A stretch of DNA of 64,000 nt, from assembly GCF_004342685.1 (NCBI RefSeq), contig NZ_SMBZ01000001.1:1-64000 (forward strand). Reading direction: 5' to 3'. The DNA comes from Sphingobacterium alimentarium. GTDB taxonomy: Bacteria > Bacteroidota > Bacteroidia > Sphingobacteriales > Sphingobacteriaceae. Each line of letters opens with the position of its first letter. Position 1 is the stretch's first letter. Of the stretch, positions 43,198 through 51,262 are shown piece after piece. The notes under the pieces are model-generated. The model was not told the DNA's origin. It searched no databases and saw only the letters and a list, made by a program, of their open reading frames with translations. A program made the position numbers and the translations under genes.

Positions 43198-44292
43198 ATG
43201 AACATTCTTGAGAAAATCGCATTAACCAAAATCAAAGGTATTGGCCCTAAATTGAGCCGTACATTGTTAGCATACAATAGTTCGGTAGACGAAATTTTCA
43301 GAAGTTCAAAAAAACAATTATTGTCTATTCCCAATATTTGGGAAATTATCGCCAATAGCATTATCTCCAGATTCTATTTAAAAGATGCGGAAGAGGGATA
43401 TAATTTTGTCCAAAAACATGATATAGAAATTGCGTGGATAGAAGATTCGAATTACCCAAAGCGTCTAAGAAATTGTGAGGACGCTCCCCTATTACTATAT
43501 TTCAAAGGCAATATCAGTCTCAATCCTTCTCGAGTCATCGGTATCGTTGGTGCTCGCAATGCTACTTCCCACGGAAAAAGAATTTGCGAAGAGTTCATAC
43601 AGCAATTAAAAGAAAATAATGTACAAATCATCATCGTCTTAGCTTATGGTCTAGATAGCCTAGAGCATCGTGAGTCATTGAAAAACCAAATTCCTACAAT
43701 TGGGGTATTAGGTCATGGGCAGGATCGTATATATCCGGCTACACACCGCGAATTAGCATCCCGAATGCTCGAAAAGGGCGGATTGCTCACCGAATTTCCT
43801 TCTGGAATTAATCCTAGGCAAAACTTTCCTATGCGCAATCGAATCATGGCGGGGTTAGCAGATGTCACGATCGTAGTAGAAGCCGAACAAAAGGGAGGAG
43901 TGCTCATTACAGCCGAGATAGCATACACTTACAATCGCGATGTATGCGCATTTCCTAACAGAATTGACCAAGAATATTCCGTCGGTTGCAATTCCCTTAT
44001 CAAAAGCCATCGTGCACATATCATACGCCACGTAGATGATCTTTCCTACCTCATGAATTGGAACAAAGACGATAGTAAGGCGACTTCGCGGCAATTAAAC
44101 CTCTTGACCGTGGATATGACAAAGGACGGGACGAAAGTATATGAATATATCAAAGAACAAGAGCAAACGACTATAGGCGAAATAGCCCTCTATTGCGACT
44201 GGCTACAAAGCAAATTGGCTATCGTTCATCTCGAAATGGAAATGAAAAATATCCTTACTTCGCTACCCGGAAAAACCTATAAATTAATCTAA
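43198..44292 (+). CDS. dprA: DNA-processing protein DprA
   Basis: 364 residues. DprA loads RecA onto incoming single-stranded DNA during transformation. The Rossmann-like core shows VIGIVGARNATSHGKR, GVLGHGQDRIYPATHREL, FPMRNRIMAGLADVTIVVEA and KGGVLITAEIA. An N-terminal helix-hairpin-helix-like segment (LTKIKGIGPKLSRTLL) and a C-terminal winged-helix domain (DGTKVYEYIKEQEQTTIGEI) complete the usual layout. One oddity: the usual VSGLAxGID loop reads IIVLAYGLDSLEH (about residues 144-156), losing the Ser-Gly pair. It is followed after 12 bases by the MHS transporter gene. Confidence 0.9.
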   Translation: MNILEKIALTKIKGIGPKLSRTLLAYNSSVDEIFRSSKKQLLSIPNIWEIIANSIISRFYLKDAEEGYNFVQKHDIEIAWIEDSNYPKRLRNCEDAPLLLYFKGNISLNPSRVIGIVGARNATSHGKRICEEFIQQLKENNVQIIIVLAYGLDSLEHRESLKNQIPTIGVLGHGQDRIYPATHRELASRMLEKGGLLTEFPSGINPRQNFPMRNRIMAGLADVTIVVEAEQKGGVLITAEIAYTYNRDVCAFPNRIDQEYSVGCNSLIKSHRAHIIRHVDDLSYLMNWNKDDSKATSRQLNLLTVDMTKDGTKVYEYIKEQEQTTIGEIALYCDWLQSKLAIVHLEMEMKNILTSLPGKTYKLI

Positions 44293-44304
44293 CCTTAAAC
44301 GTAT

Positions 44305-45819
44305 ATGTCAACAGAAACCCAACAAACTAAAGGAATTTGGAAAGTAATCGGTGCCTCCTCTCTGGGCACACTCATTGAGTGGTACGACTTCTTTATCTTT
44401 GGAAGTTTGTCCATCGTAATTTCCACCAAATTCTTTCCCGCCGACAATCCTACTGCGGCCTTCCTTTCCACCTTGGCGACATTTGCAGCAGGATTTGTGG
44501 TAAGGCCGTTTGGCGCATTATTTTTCGGACGTTTGGGCGATCTTATTGGTCGCAAATACACCTTCATGGTGACGCTAATGCTGATGGGTGGTGCTACCTT
44601 TTTGATTGGGTGTATTCCTAGCTATGAAAGTATTGGATTCTGGGCGCCAATATTAGTACTGATATTACGCCTATTGCAAGGACTAGCCCTCGGTGGTGAA
44701 TATGGAGGTGCGGCGACGTATGTGGCCGAGCATAGCCCCAAAGGACAACGCGGCTATTGGACCTCATGGATCCAAACTACGGCTACCTTTGGCTTATTCA
44801 TTTCCCTTCTTGTTATTCTACTGACCCGCTCACTGATGGACGAAGCCCAATTTGATTCTTGGGGTTGGCGTGTACCATTCCTACTGTCCATTTTTATGGT
44901 TTATGTATCTTACCTCATCCGGAAGAATATGGATGAATCGCCCGAATTTAAACAGGCTAAGACCGAAGGCAAGACATCCAAAAATCCACTTAAAGAAAGC
45001 TTTGGCAACAAGTACAACCTCAAATTTGTGCTTTTAGCACTTTTTGGAGCTGCAATGGGACAAGGTGTAGTGTGGTATACGGGACAATTTTATTCCATGA
45101 GTTTCATGAAGACCGTCATGCACCTGCATACCGATCAAGCAGATGTGGTGTTAGGTATTGCATTATTGTGTGGTACACCATTTTTCATCGTATTTGGTTG
45201 GCTTTCGGACAAAGTTGGGCGCAAATGGGTGATGCTCACAGGTATGGCTCTGGCCATCCTCACCTACAGACCGATATACGAACAGATGTATCAGCTGACC
45301 AATGTAGCGAACAAAGAAGAAATCACTGCGCAAAAGGAAGAGTCTTTTGAAGAAGTGAACAACGAGCAGCAGAAAGATGAGCTTATCACACACAAATCCT
45401 ATTACACCGATGGCACCGTCGTCACCACTACACAGGTCAAACAAACGGTAGATCATCCTACCCCGACCGTAAAACAAACTGTCATCATCAGCGGAATCAA
45501 TTATATCAAGCTTATTTTACTCATTTTTATCCAAATTATTTACATCACATTGGTCTACGGCCCTATTGCGGCATTTTTAGTTGAGATTTTTCCAGTCAAA
45601 ATCCGCTATACGTCCATGTCATTGCCTTATCATATCGGAAATGGCGTCTTTGGAGGTCTACTGCCCGCAGTATCGACCTACCTCGCCACCAATGCGCAGA
45701 CCATGCAAGATGCAGAGTTTTATTTAGCCGGATTGTGGTATCCGATTATTATCTCAGCGGTATGTTTTGTCATCGGTGCTTTGTATATCAACAAGAATAT
45801 TTACGCTAAAAATCAATAA
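44305..45819 (+). CDS. MHS-family MFS transporter with a hydrophilic insert
   Basis: 504 residues of the metabolite:H+ symporter branch of MFS (ProP, KgtP, ShiA relatives). TM1 holds GTLIEWYDFFIFGSLS, loop 2-3 RPFGALFFGRLGDLIGRKYT, and LALGGEYGGAATYVAEHSP follows. Between about residues 332 and 395 there is an extra hydrophilic, Glu/Gln/Thr-rich stretch (QKEESFEEVNNEQQKDEL, then TDGTVVTTTQVKQTV) before the last helices. The substrate is probably a carboxylate or zwitterion but is not determined. It is followed after one base by a 75-residue membrane protein. Confidence 0.85.
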   Translation: MSTETQQTKGIWKVIGASSLGTLIEWYDFFIFGSLSIVISTKFFPADNPTAAFLSTLATFAAGFVVRPFGALFFGRLGDLIGRKYTFMVTLMLMGGATFLIGCIPSYESIGFWAPILVLILRLLQGLALGGEYGGAATYVAEHSPKGQRGYWTSWIQTTATFGLFISLLVILLTRSLMDEAQFDSWGWRVPFLLSIFMVYVSYLIRKNMDESPEFKQAKTEGKTSKNPLKESFGNKYNLKFVLLALFGAAMGQGVVWYTGQFYSMSFMKTVMHLHTDQADVVLGIALLCGTPFFIVFGWLSDKVGRKWVMLTGMALAILTYRPIYEQMYQLTNVANKEEITAQKEESFEEVNNEQQKDELITHKSYYTDGTVVTTTQVKQTVDHPTPTVKQTVIISGINYIKLILLIFIQIIYITLVYGPIAAFLVEIFPVKIRYTSMSLPYHIGNGVFGGLLPAVSTYLATNAQTMQDAEFYLAGLWYPIIISAVCFVIGALYINKNIYAKNQ

Positions 45820-45820
45820 A

Positions 45821-46048
45821 ATGGAATTCATAAAAAAAATATTAGGCATTGTTTGGATTGTTTTAGCATTATTGGCAGCCTATTTCTGCATAGTACAATT
45901 TGGTTTTCCCAAATTACAAACGGGTCATCAAGAAGATTTGGTATTTGGGCTCATTATTGTGTTTATTTTGACGCCCATCATCTCTATTGGCTTGGGGATT
46001 TTTGGCTATTTTGCCCTTACAGGGGAATTTGACAAAAGCAAAATGTAA
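45821..46048 (+). CDS. Small two-helix membrane protein (DUF6814-like), transporter partner
   Basis: 75 residues from ATG 45821, one base after the transporter stop. Two membrane helices (about residues 7-25 and 42-65) are separated by a short loop (GFPKLQTGHQEDLVFG) and followed by TGEFDKSK. The shape and position match the DUF6814 proteins that follow MHS-type transporters in Bacteroidota. It is likely an accessory subunit, inferred only from this linkage. A longer frame beginning inside the transporter gene is not the real start. Confidence 0.7.
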   Translation: MEFIKKILGIVWIVLALLAAYFCIVQFGFPKLQTGHQEDLVFGLIIVFILTPIISIGLGIFGYFALTGEFDKSKM

Positions 46049-46096
46049 TTTTTCCGGCTGAACATCAACACAATAGAAAGAATAGCGCTTTTTATT

Positions 46097-46126
46097 TTTG
46101 TTCATATAAAAATTTTCCTACTTTTG
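46097..46126 (+). promoter_or_regulatory. Promoter of the SRP RNA gene
   Basis: TTTG at 46097-46100 and TACTTTTG at 46119-46126, spaced by 18 bases. This is close to the Bacteroidota -33 / -7 pattern, with the RNA expected to start just after it. Confidence 0.6.
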
Positions 46127-46127
46127 T

Positions 46128-46232
46128 GGTGGGTAAGTCCTTTACGACCAGCTCCCTTTGACTCCCCCAGGATGGGAACATAGCAAGGGTATTAGGTTGA
46201 GCGGTGCGATAAAGGGAGCTTGCCCACTTTTT
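46128..46232 (+). ncRNA. ffs: Signal recognition particle RNA, small bacterial type
   Basis: A long hairpin. Outer arms GTGGGTAAG / CTTGCCCAC (46129-46137 with 46219-46227) and GCTCCCTTT / AAAGGGAGC (46151-46159 with 46211-46219) compete for the last base. The apical part contains the conserved Ffh-binding helix 8 features (CCCAGGATGGGAACATAGCAAGGGTA, quoted in parts: AGGATGGGAACA, AGCAAGGG and GGTGCGAT). This is typical of the Bacteroidota 4.5S RNA that guides membrane proteins to the translocon. A T-run follows (TTTTTG). Confidence 0.85.
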
Positions 46233-46340
46233 GTTTATAAACTTTTCTACTCCCCCACACCTCATTTATTACTTTTAGCCTTTTAGTTTTACTTTTAGCA
46301 TATCTTTTTGTTTATTTGTAATGCGAATAAACACTAGTGT

Positions 46341-47183
46341 ATGAGTTGGTTTAAAAGAAGTATAGCAGGGATTAGAACTGCCACAGAAAATAAAAAAGAG
46401 GCGCCGGACGGCATGTGGGACAAATGTCCTAATTGTAAAAAACCTCTTCTTAACTTAGAACAAATCGAGAACAAGTACGTATGTCAGTATTGTGATTACC
46501 ACATCCGTATTGGTTCTGCTGCATATTTCTCTATTTTATTTGACGACAATCAGTTTACCGAATTATTCCCTAATTTGACAGCTGGTGACCCTTTACAGTT
46601 CGTAGATAGCAAGCCTTATCACGAAAGATTAGTGGAAAGTCAAAAGAAAACAGGCCTTAAAGACGCATTGCGATCCGCTCACGGCAACCTAAATGGCCAT
46701 GAAATAGTGATTGCCTGTATGGATTTTAATTTCATTGGTGGCTCTATGGGCTCTGTAGTGGGAGAGAAAATCGCACGTTCGATAGATTACTGTTTAGAGC
46801 ATAAATTACCATTTATGTTGATTTCAAAATCGGGTGGTGCACGTATGATGGAAGCGGCTTTCTCATTAATGCAAATGGCCAAAACTTCCGCTAAATTAGC
46901 CTTATTAAGTCAAGCACAATTGCCGTACATCTGTTTATTGACAGATCCTACTACAGGTGGTGTAACGGCTTCTTACGCGATGTTGGGCGATATTAATATT
47001 GCTGAGCCAGGTGCCCTAATCGGTTTTGCTGGTCCACGTGTCATCAAAGAGACCATCAAAAAAGACCTTCCTAAAGGTTTCCAAACTTCAGAATTCGTGT
47101 TAGAACATGGTTTCCTAGATTTTATCGTCGATAGAAGACAACTAAAAGAGAAAGTTTCAACGTTCTTAAAGTTGATAAAATAA
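46341..47183 (+). CDS. accD: Acetyl-CoA carboxylase carboxyltransferase subunit beta
   Basis: 280 residues. It transfers the carboxyl group from biotin-BCCP to acetyl-CoA, the first step of fatty-acid synthesis. The N-terminal zinc ribbon is complete: CPNC at about residues 30-33 and CQYC at about 49-52. The crotonase-like core has [37 protein letters not shown] and [12 protein letters not shown]. It is transcribed alone and ends in a perfect palindromic terminator. Confidence 0.94.
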   Translation: MSWFKRSIAGIRTATENKKEAPDGMWDKCPNCKKPLLNLEQIENKYVCQYCDYHIRIGSAAYFSILFDDNQFTELFPNLTAGDPLQFVDSKPYHERLVESQKKTGLKDALRSAHGNLNGHEIVIACMDFNFIGGSMGSVVGEKIARSIDYCLEHKLPFMLISKSGGARMMEAAFSLMQMAKTSAKLALLSQAQLPYICLLTDPTTGGVTASYAMLGDINIAEPGALIGFAGPRVIKETIKKDLPKGFQTSEFVLEHGFLDFIVDRRQLKEKVSTFLKLIK

Positions 47184-47223
47184 AAACACAAAGGTCATTC
47201 AAATTTGAATGACCTTTGTGTTT
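47184..47223. terminator. 40-base perfect palindrome, terminator of accD
   Basis: The arms AAACACAAAGGTCATTCAAA and TTTGAATGACCTTTGTGTTT are exact reverse complements with no loop in the DNA. It directly follows the accD stop codon. Confidence 0.9.
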
Positions 47224-47234
47224 AAAAATAATTT

Positions 47235-47400
47235 AATCAGGCTTGCTCACGCCCTCATGCCGGGCGGACAGTAACTTTTTCCCGAAAAAAGTTACCAAAA
47301 GCTCGTCGCTGAAAAATTTTGAACTACCTCACACCATACTTGCATCTTTCAAAATTTTATAAGGCGACAAATTTCCCAACAAAAACGTTTCTACACGTAT
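47235..47400. repeat. Intergenic element with GTAACTTTTT hairpin, probable dispersed repeat
   Basis: A stretch far more GC-rich at its start (GCTCACGCCCTCATGCCGGG) than other intergenic DNA here. It is followed by the hairpin GTAACTTTTT / AAAAAGTTAC (47271-47280 with 47286-47295) and CAAAAGCTCGTCGC. Very similar stretches recur between genes in many Bacteroidota genomes. Only one copy lies in this window, so its repeat nature here is from memory of the motif. It contains no ORF. Confidence 0.5.
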
Positions 47401-47403
47401 ATA

Positions 47404-48114
47404 TTAAATCAATTCCAATTCTTTCAACATCCTTTCATGATTATTTAAGAAGAACTTAGTTAATCGATATTGATCTGTTTCTTCGTATTCGACTTTTCGT
47501 ATCCCCTTTTCATCTAAATGAAAAATATCAGCTCCAGGATAAGCAAGCAATATGGGCGAATGCGTTGCAATAATAAATTGAGAATCTTGCTCTAATAATT
47601 CTTTCATCCGTACCATCATATTCATCTGACGAGATAAGGAAAGTGCCGACTCAGTCTCATCAAATATGTATAACCCTTTTCCTCCCAGTCGAGAATGAAG
47701 CAATGCCATAAAACTTTCTCCATGCGAGCATTCATGCAATGAACCACTATAAAACTCTTGCACGCCATAACTATCAATAGTTGTTGCCACATTATAAAAA
47801 CTTTCCGCCCTAAGAAAATAACCATCCTTATTTCGCCAAGCGGTACGTGTGACGCGTATATCTTCAAATAAAGTCGAATGTGAGTGCATGGTATTGAAAT
47901 TAAAATTTCGACTTCCTCCTTCGGGATTGAAACCAGCTTGGATTGCTATGGCCTCGACCAAAGTAGATTTACCCATACCATTCTCACCAACGATAAAGGT
48001 TATAGGATTGGTAAATTCTAATTCTGTAAGATTTCGAAGTGCTTTAATATTGTAAGGATAAGCCTTACGTTCCTTTTTAGGCTTTAGGTTTGTTATTTTG
48101 GAAATATAAATCAT
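47404..48114 (-). CDS. Standalone AAA/ABC-type ATPase (COG3910-like)
   Basis: 236 residues. Walker A GENGMGKST (about 43-51), a short Q-loop region, an ABC-type signature in altered form (CSHGESFMALLH, about 129-140, in place of LSGGQ), Walker B GLYIFDETESALS with Asp152 and Glu153, and the H-loop His185 in ATHSPILL. The layout is that of SMC/RecF-like single-domain ATPases with no coiled coil and no nuclease domain. The biological role is unknown. No partner effector is adjacent, so a defence role is not supported. Confidence 0.8.
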   Translation of the reverse strand: MIYISKITNLKPKKERKAYPYNIKALRNLTELEFTNPITFIVGENGMGKSTLVEAIAIQAGFNPEGGSRNFNFNTMHSHSTLFEDIRVTRTAWRNKDGYFLRAESFYNVATTIDSYGVQEFYSGSLHECSHGESFMALLHSRLGGKGLYIFDETESALSLSRQMNMMVRMKELLEQDSQFIIATHSPILLAYPGADIFHLDEKGIRKVEYEETDQYRLTKFFLNNHERMLKELELI

Positions 48115-48161
48115 TGGTTAGCTAATGGCATTCACTAAATATAATAACAAAATATTTCTTT

Positions 48162-48566
48162 TTATACATACCTCCAGAAGCTCCACAGCTTTCTTTCCTT
48201 TAGATAATCAGAATTTGATTGATTCGCGTAGGCTTCCTTTTCGAAAGAGATATGCTTATAGGCCTTGAAAAAATTTTGGTGCTGGATATAACGGACGAAA
48301 AATTCGAGGATATACCAGACATAAAAAGGCAACACAAGCAACTCAAGAGCTTGCAATAGATGAATACGTTCGTGATTCAGCAATATAGGATCTGTCTTTA
48401 GTACCTTACGCCGCAAAAAGATAAAAGGGAAAATAGTAATAGCTTCGGCTTTTCCCAAAGAAAAAATTTTAGTCCAAAACTTACTTACCAGTATTTTACC
48501 TTTCATATGTTCCAATATATATACAAAACAAACAACAATTATTCCTAACTTTAATATTTGAAACAT
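48162..48566 (-). CDS. Small membrane protein with HExxH motif
   Basis: 134 residues from ATG 48566 (MFQILKLG). A longer reading upstream would overlap the divergent merR gene and is not credible. It has an N-terminal hydrophobic segment (about 5-18), a second one (about 42-52), then NHERIHLLQALELL with an HExxH motif at residues 65-69. A membrane helix (about 75-92) and FEKEAYANQ with a possible third metal ligand (Glu109 or Glu111) follow. This is the outline of a membrane zinc metalloprotease, but proteolysis is not shown and the family is named only as hypothetical. Confidence 0.65.
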   Translation of the reverse strand: MFQILKLGIIVVCFVYILEHMKGKILVSKFWTKIFSLGKAEAITIFPFIFLRRKVLKTDPILLNHERIHLLQALELLVLPFYVWYILEFFVRYIQHQNFFKAYKHISFEKEAYANQSNSDYLKERKLWSFWRYV

Positions 48567-48608
48567 AGATTGTATATTTGTTATCACTAAGTAAAACACG
48601 TTGGAAGT

Positions 48609-48944
48609 ATGCCATACAAAGAACGAGAAATAAATAAATTGTATTATACAATGGGAGAAGTGACATCGATGTTCGACGTTAATGCTTCTCAGATTCGTTT
48701 TTATGAACGTGAATTTGACATTCTTCAACCCAAAAAGAATAAAAAAGGGAACCGCCTCTTCACACAAGAAGACATCGCAAACCTAAAAATCATTTTTAAC
48801 TTGGTTAAAGACAAAGGCTTCACCCTACAAGGGGCACGTGACTACTTGAAAGCCAACAAGACAGAAGCAAAAGAGAATCAACGTGTCGTTGATTCCCTTG
48901 AACGCTTAAAGTCTTTCTTGATAGAAGTTCGCGATAGCTTATAG
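48609..48944 (+). CDS. MerR family transcriptional regulator
   Basis: 111 residues. An N-terminal MerR winged helix (YYTMGEVTSMFDVNASQIRF, then YEREFDILQPKKNKKGNRLF) is followed by the helix IANLKIIFNLVKDKGFTLQG and a short dimerisation helix. There is no C-terminal ligand-binding domain or metal-binding cysteines, as in the small MerR proteins common in Bacteroidota. It is divergent from the HExxH gene with only about 40 bases between the starts, so it may regulate that gene. The stop is one base from the convergent fbp stop. Confidence 0.85.
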   Translation: MPYKEREINKLYYTMGEVTSMFDVNASQIRFYEREFDILQPKKNKKGNRLFTQEDIANLKIIFNLVKDKGFTLQGARDYLKANKTEAKENQRVVDSLERLKSFLIEVRDSL

Positions 48945-48945
48945 T

Positions 48946-49950
48946 CTAACTCAAAAATTCCAATACTTTATCCACCATGTCAATGCTACCTAAAATTGCA
49001 GGCACACGCTGATGCAATTCGGTAGGCTTAATTTCCAATATGCGCTTCGTACCGGTCGTCGCTTTGCCGCCTGCTTGCTCAATTATAAAAGCAATGGGAT
49101 TGCATTCATACATCAAGCGCAACTTTCCATAAGGCTGTGCGGAGGTCTCTGGATATATGAATACCCCGCCTAACAATAAATTGCGATGAATGTCCGCTAC
49201 CATTGAGCCAATATATCGTGAAGTATAAGGTCTGTTGGTATTTTTATCTTCTTGCTGGCAATATTTAATATAGTTTTTGATGCCTTGCGGAAATTTGACA
49301 TAATTACCCTCATTAATAGAATAGATTTTACCAGCTGAAGGAATTTTCATGTTTGGATGCGAAAGACAAAACTCTCCGATAGAAGGATCTAGCGTAAAAC
49401 CATTGACACCTTTGCCGGTGGTATATACCAACATCGTCGATGAACCATAAATAATATATCCGGCCGCTACCTGCTCCACACCCGTCTGTAGAATATCATC
49501 CTCCGTCAGATCTTCTCCTACTTCGCTTTTGCGTCTATAGATCGAAAAAATAGTACCTACCGATACGTTAACTTCAATATTCGAACTGCCATCCAATGGA
49601 TCGATGCAGACAATATATTTAGCATTTTTGGATACACCAGTATCTGTCAGCACTACACCTTCTTCCTGCTCTTCAGATGCCACAAAACAACACTCACCTC
49701 CGCTTCTCAATGCCGAAATAAATTGCTCATCAGCATAGACATCCAGTTTCTTTTGGTTCTCGCCAAATACATTTGTGCTGTCACCGTTCGTACCCAGAAT
49801 ATCGACTAATCCAGCCTTATTCACCTCCCGGTTCACAATCTTTGCAGCAATGCCAATATCACGTAATAGTCGGGAAAGTTCGCCTTTGGCGTAAGGAAAG
49901 TCAGCTTGTTTTTCAATGATAAACTGACCGAGAGTTTTTATGGAAATCAT
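48946..49950 (-). CDS. fbp: Class 1 fructose-1,6-bisphosphatase
   Basis: 334 residues. It hydrolyses fructose-1,6-bisphosphate to fructose-6-phosphate in gluconeogenesis. The metal-binding loop [20 protein letters not shown] and the substrate region [20 protein letters not shown], then [20 protein letters not shown] are typical. It is last in a likely operon with the phosphodiesterase and trmN6-like genes (gaps of 36 and 3 bases). Confidence 0.94.
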   Translation of the reverse strand: MISIKTLGQFIIEKQADFPYAKGELSRLLRDIGIAAKIVNREVNKAGLVDILGTNGDSTNVFGENQKKLDVYADEQFISALRSGGECCFVASEEQEEGVVLTDTGVSKNAKYIVCIDPLDGSSNIEVNVSVGTIFSIYRRKSEVGEDLTEDDILQTGVEQVAAGYIIYGSSTMLVYTTGKGVNGFTLDPSIGEFCLSHPNMKIPSAGKIYSINEGNYVKFPQGIKNYIKYCQQEDKNTNRPYTSRYIGSMVADIHRNLLLGGVFIYPETSAQPYGKLRLMYECNPIAFIIEQAGGKATTGTKRILEIKPTELHQRVPAILGSIDMVDKVLEFLS

Positions 49951-49986
49951 AATTTTTAGTTTGCTTTTGCAAACATATGAAAATTA

Positions 49987-50481
49987 TTATCTGTTTTTCA
50001 ACTCTATTATTTCCAAATTTTCAATTCTACCATTATTTAACTCAAAACGCATCAATGTTCGAACCTTATGCCAACCGTGTTTTCCAACAGCTCCTGGATT
50101 AAGATGTAGTAACTGCAATTTTTGATCGTATTGTACTTTGAGAATATGTGAATGTCCGCAGATAAAAAGCTTGGGTGGATTCTTTGTTATTTCAGCTTTT
50201 ACTAACGAAGAGTAACGTCCTGGATAACCACCAATATGCGTCATCCACACATCTACACCCTCACATTCAAAGCGTAAGTGCTCGGGACATCGAAGCTGGA
50301 TTGTTTTATCATCGATATTGCCATATACACCGCGAAAGGGCTTGAAAGCTTCCAACTTCTCTACTACTTCTAATGATCCAAAATCGCCAGCGTGCCAGAC
50401 TTCATCACAATCTTTGAAATGTGAAAAAACCGCTTCATCTAAAAAACTATGTGTATCTGAAAGCAATCCAATTTTTTTCAT
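49987..50481 (-). CDS. Calcineurin-like phosphodiesterase (YfcE/MJ0936 family)
   Basis: 164 residues with a complete binuclear metal centre: LLSDTHSF (DxH), WHAGDFGS (GD), VYGNIDDK (GNxD), MTHIGGYPG and CGHSHILK (GHxH). Small family members hydrolyse phosphodiesters in vitro; the natural substrate is not known. It lies between the tRNA methyltransferase gene (3 bases upstream) and fbp. Confidence 0.87.
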   Translation of the reverse strand: MKKIGLLSDTHSFLDEAVFSHFKDCDEVWHAGDFGSLEVVEKLEAFKPFRGVYGNIDDKTIQLRCPEHLRFECEGVDVWMTHIGGYPGRYSSLVKAEITKNPPKLFICGHSHILKVQYDQKLQLLHLNPGAVGKHGWHKVRTLMRFELNNGRIENLEIIELKNR

Positions 50482-50484
50482 AGT

Positions 50485-51189
50485 CTAAAATGCTAAAAAG
50501 AAGGGTTTTAGTAATTCTTTATATTCTTGCGAGTGCACACCCTTGGATTCATATATAACGAACTCTACTATCTCAACCTCATTTTGTACTTTGCTTAGTG
50601 TAATGATATTTCGAATAACGTCTGTATTAACAAAAGACTTAATTTCTATTTTTTTGACTAGATGAAAATCCTGTTTTAGCCCTTCCCTAATCACATAATC
50701 AGCTAATTCAATAGGTAATATTAAGTTTAACTCACCTCTATCAGAAAGATTTTCCTTCGCAAAAAGAAGCAATTTATCAAAGAAATGGAAGTCGGTATGA
50801 CGTGCCAACTTTTTTCTCAGATCAGGATTATGCAAAGAGTTGGTATAAAATGGAGGATTGCTTACTAGCAAATCGTAATTATCAACCTTTTTCAAATCTT
50901 CAAAAGATCCTGAATAACCTCGTAATCGATTGGAAAAAGCAGAATTTTGAAAATTTTGAATCGCCGTAGCATACGCATCTTCATCGATCTCTACAGCATC
51001 TACTTGGGAAAAAGGAAATCGCTGCGCCAACATCATCGCAATTACCCCTGTACCGGTACCTATGTCCAAAATCCTCGATGGATGCTGTGAATTTACGAGT
51101 GCACCTAATAATACGCCGTCCGTATTAATTTTCATTGCACATCCCTGTTGATTAATTTCGAACTCTTTAAACTTAAAGATTGATCCCAT
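50485..51189 (-). CDS. tRNA1(Val) (adenine37-N6)-methyltransferase family protein
   Basis: About 234 residues from ATG 51189 (MGSIFKFKEF); a TTG three codons upstream is less likely. It has the family N-terminus GCAMKINTDGVLLGAL, the SAM loop ILDIGTGTGVIAMMLAQRF and the catalytic VSNPPFY (NPPY/F motif of N6-adenine methyltransferases). E. coli TrmN6 methylates A37 of tRNA1Val; that target is inferred from the family. A TACCTTTG box lies only 6 bases upstream. Confidence 0.88.
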   Translation of the reverse strand: MGSIFKFKEFEINQQGCAMKINTDGVLLGALVNSQHPSRILDIGTGTGVIAMMLAQRFPFSQVDAVEIDEDAYATAIQNFQNSAFSNRLRGYSGSFEDLKKVDNYDLLVSNPPFYTNSLHNPDLRKKLARHTDFHFFDKLLLFAKENLSDRGELNLILPIELADYVIREGLKQDFHLVKKIEIKSFVNTDVIRNIITLSKVQNEVEIVEFVIYESKGVHSQEYKELLKPFFLAF

Positions 51190-51195
51190 GTAGCA

Positions 51196-51203
51196 CAAAG
51201 GTA
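51196..51203 (-). promoter_or_regulatory. Candidate -7 promoter box for the trmN6-phosphodiesterase-fbp operon
   Basis: TACCTTTG on the minus strand fits TAnnTTTG. It is 6 bases from the ATG, which would give a nearly leaderless mRNA. This is also why the ATG rather than the upstream TTG is preferred as start. Confidence 0.4.
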
Positions 51204-51262
51204 GCCAATTTTACTGTTGAAGAAATTGAATTTTATACATACATTCGTATAAAGCAACCAAT

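Noticed and set aside
47404..48767. AAA ATPase plus HExxH protein as a possible two-gene anti-phage system
   Set aside because: The two genes are separated by 47 bases on the same strand, but the HExxH protein has a closer regulatory arrangement with merR. Neither shows a known effector domain, and no other defence genes are nearby.
48567..48767. Upstream extension of the HExxH protein to 201 residues
   Set aside because: The extension reads through the divergent merR gene start on the opposite strand and has no sequence features; the ATG at 48566 fits the promoter gap.
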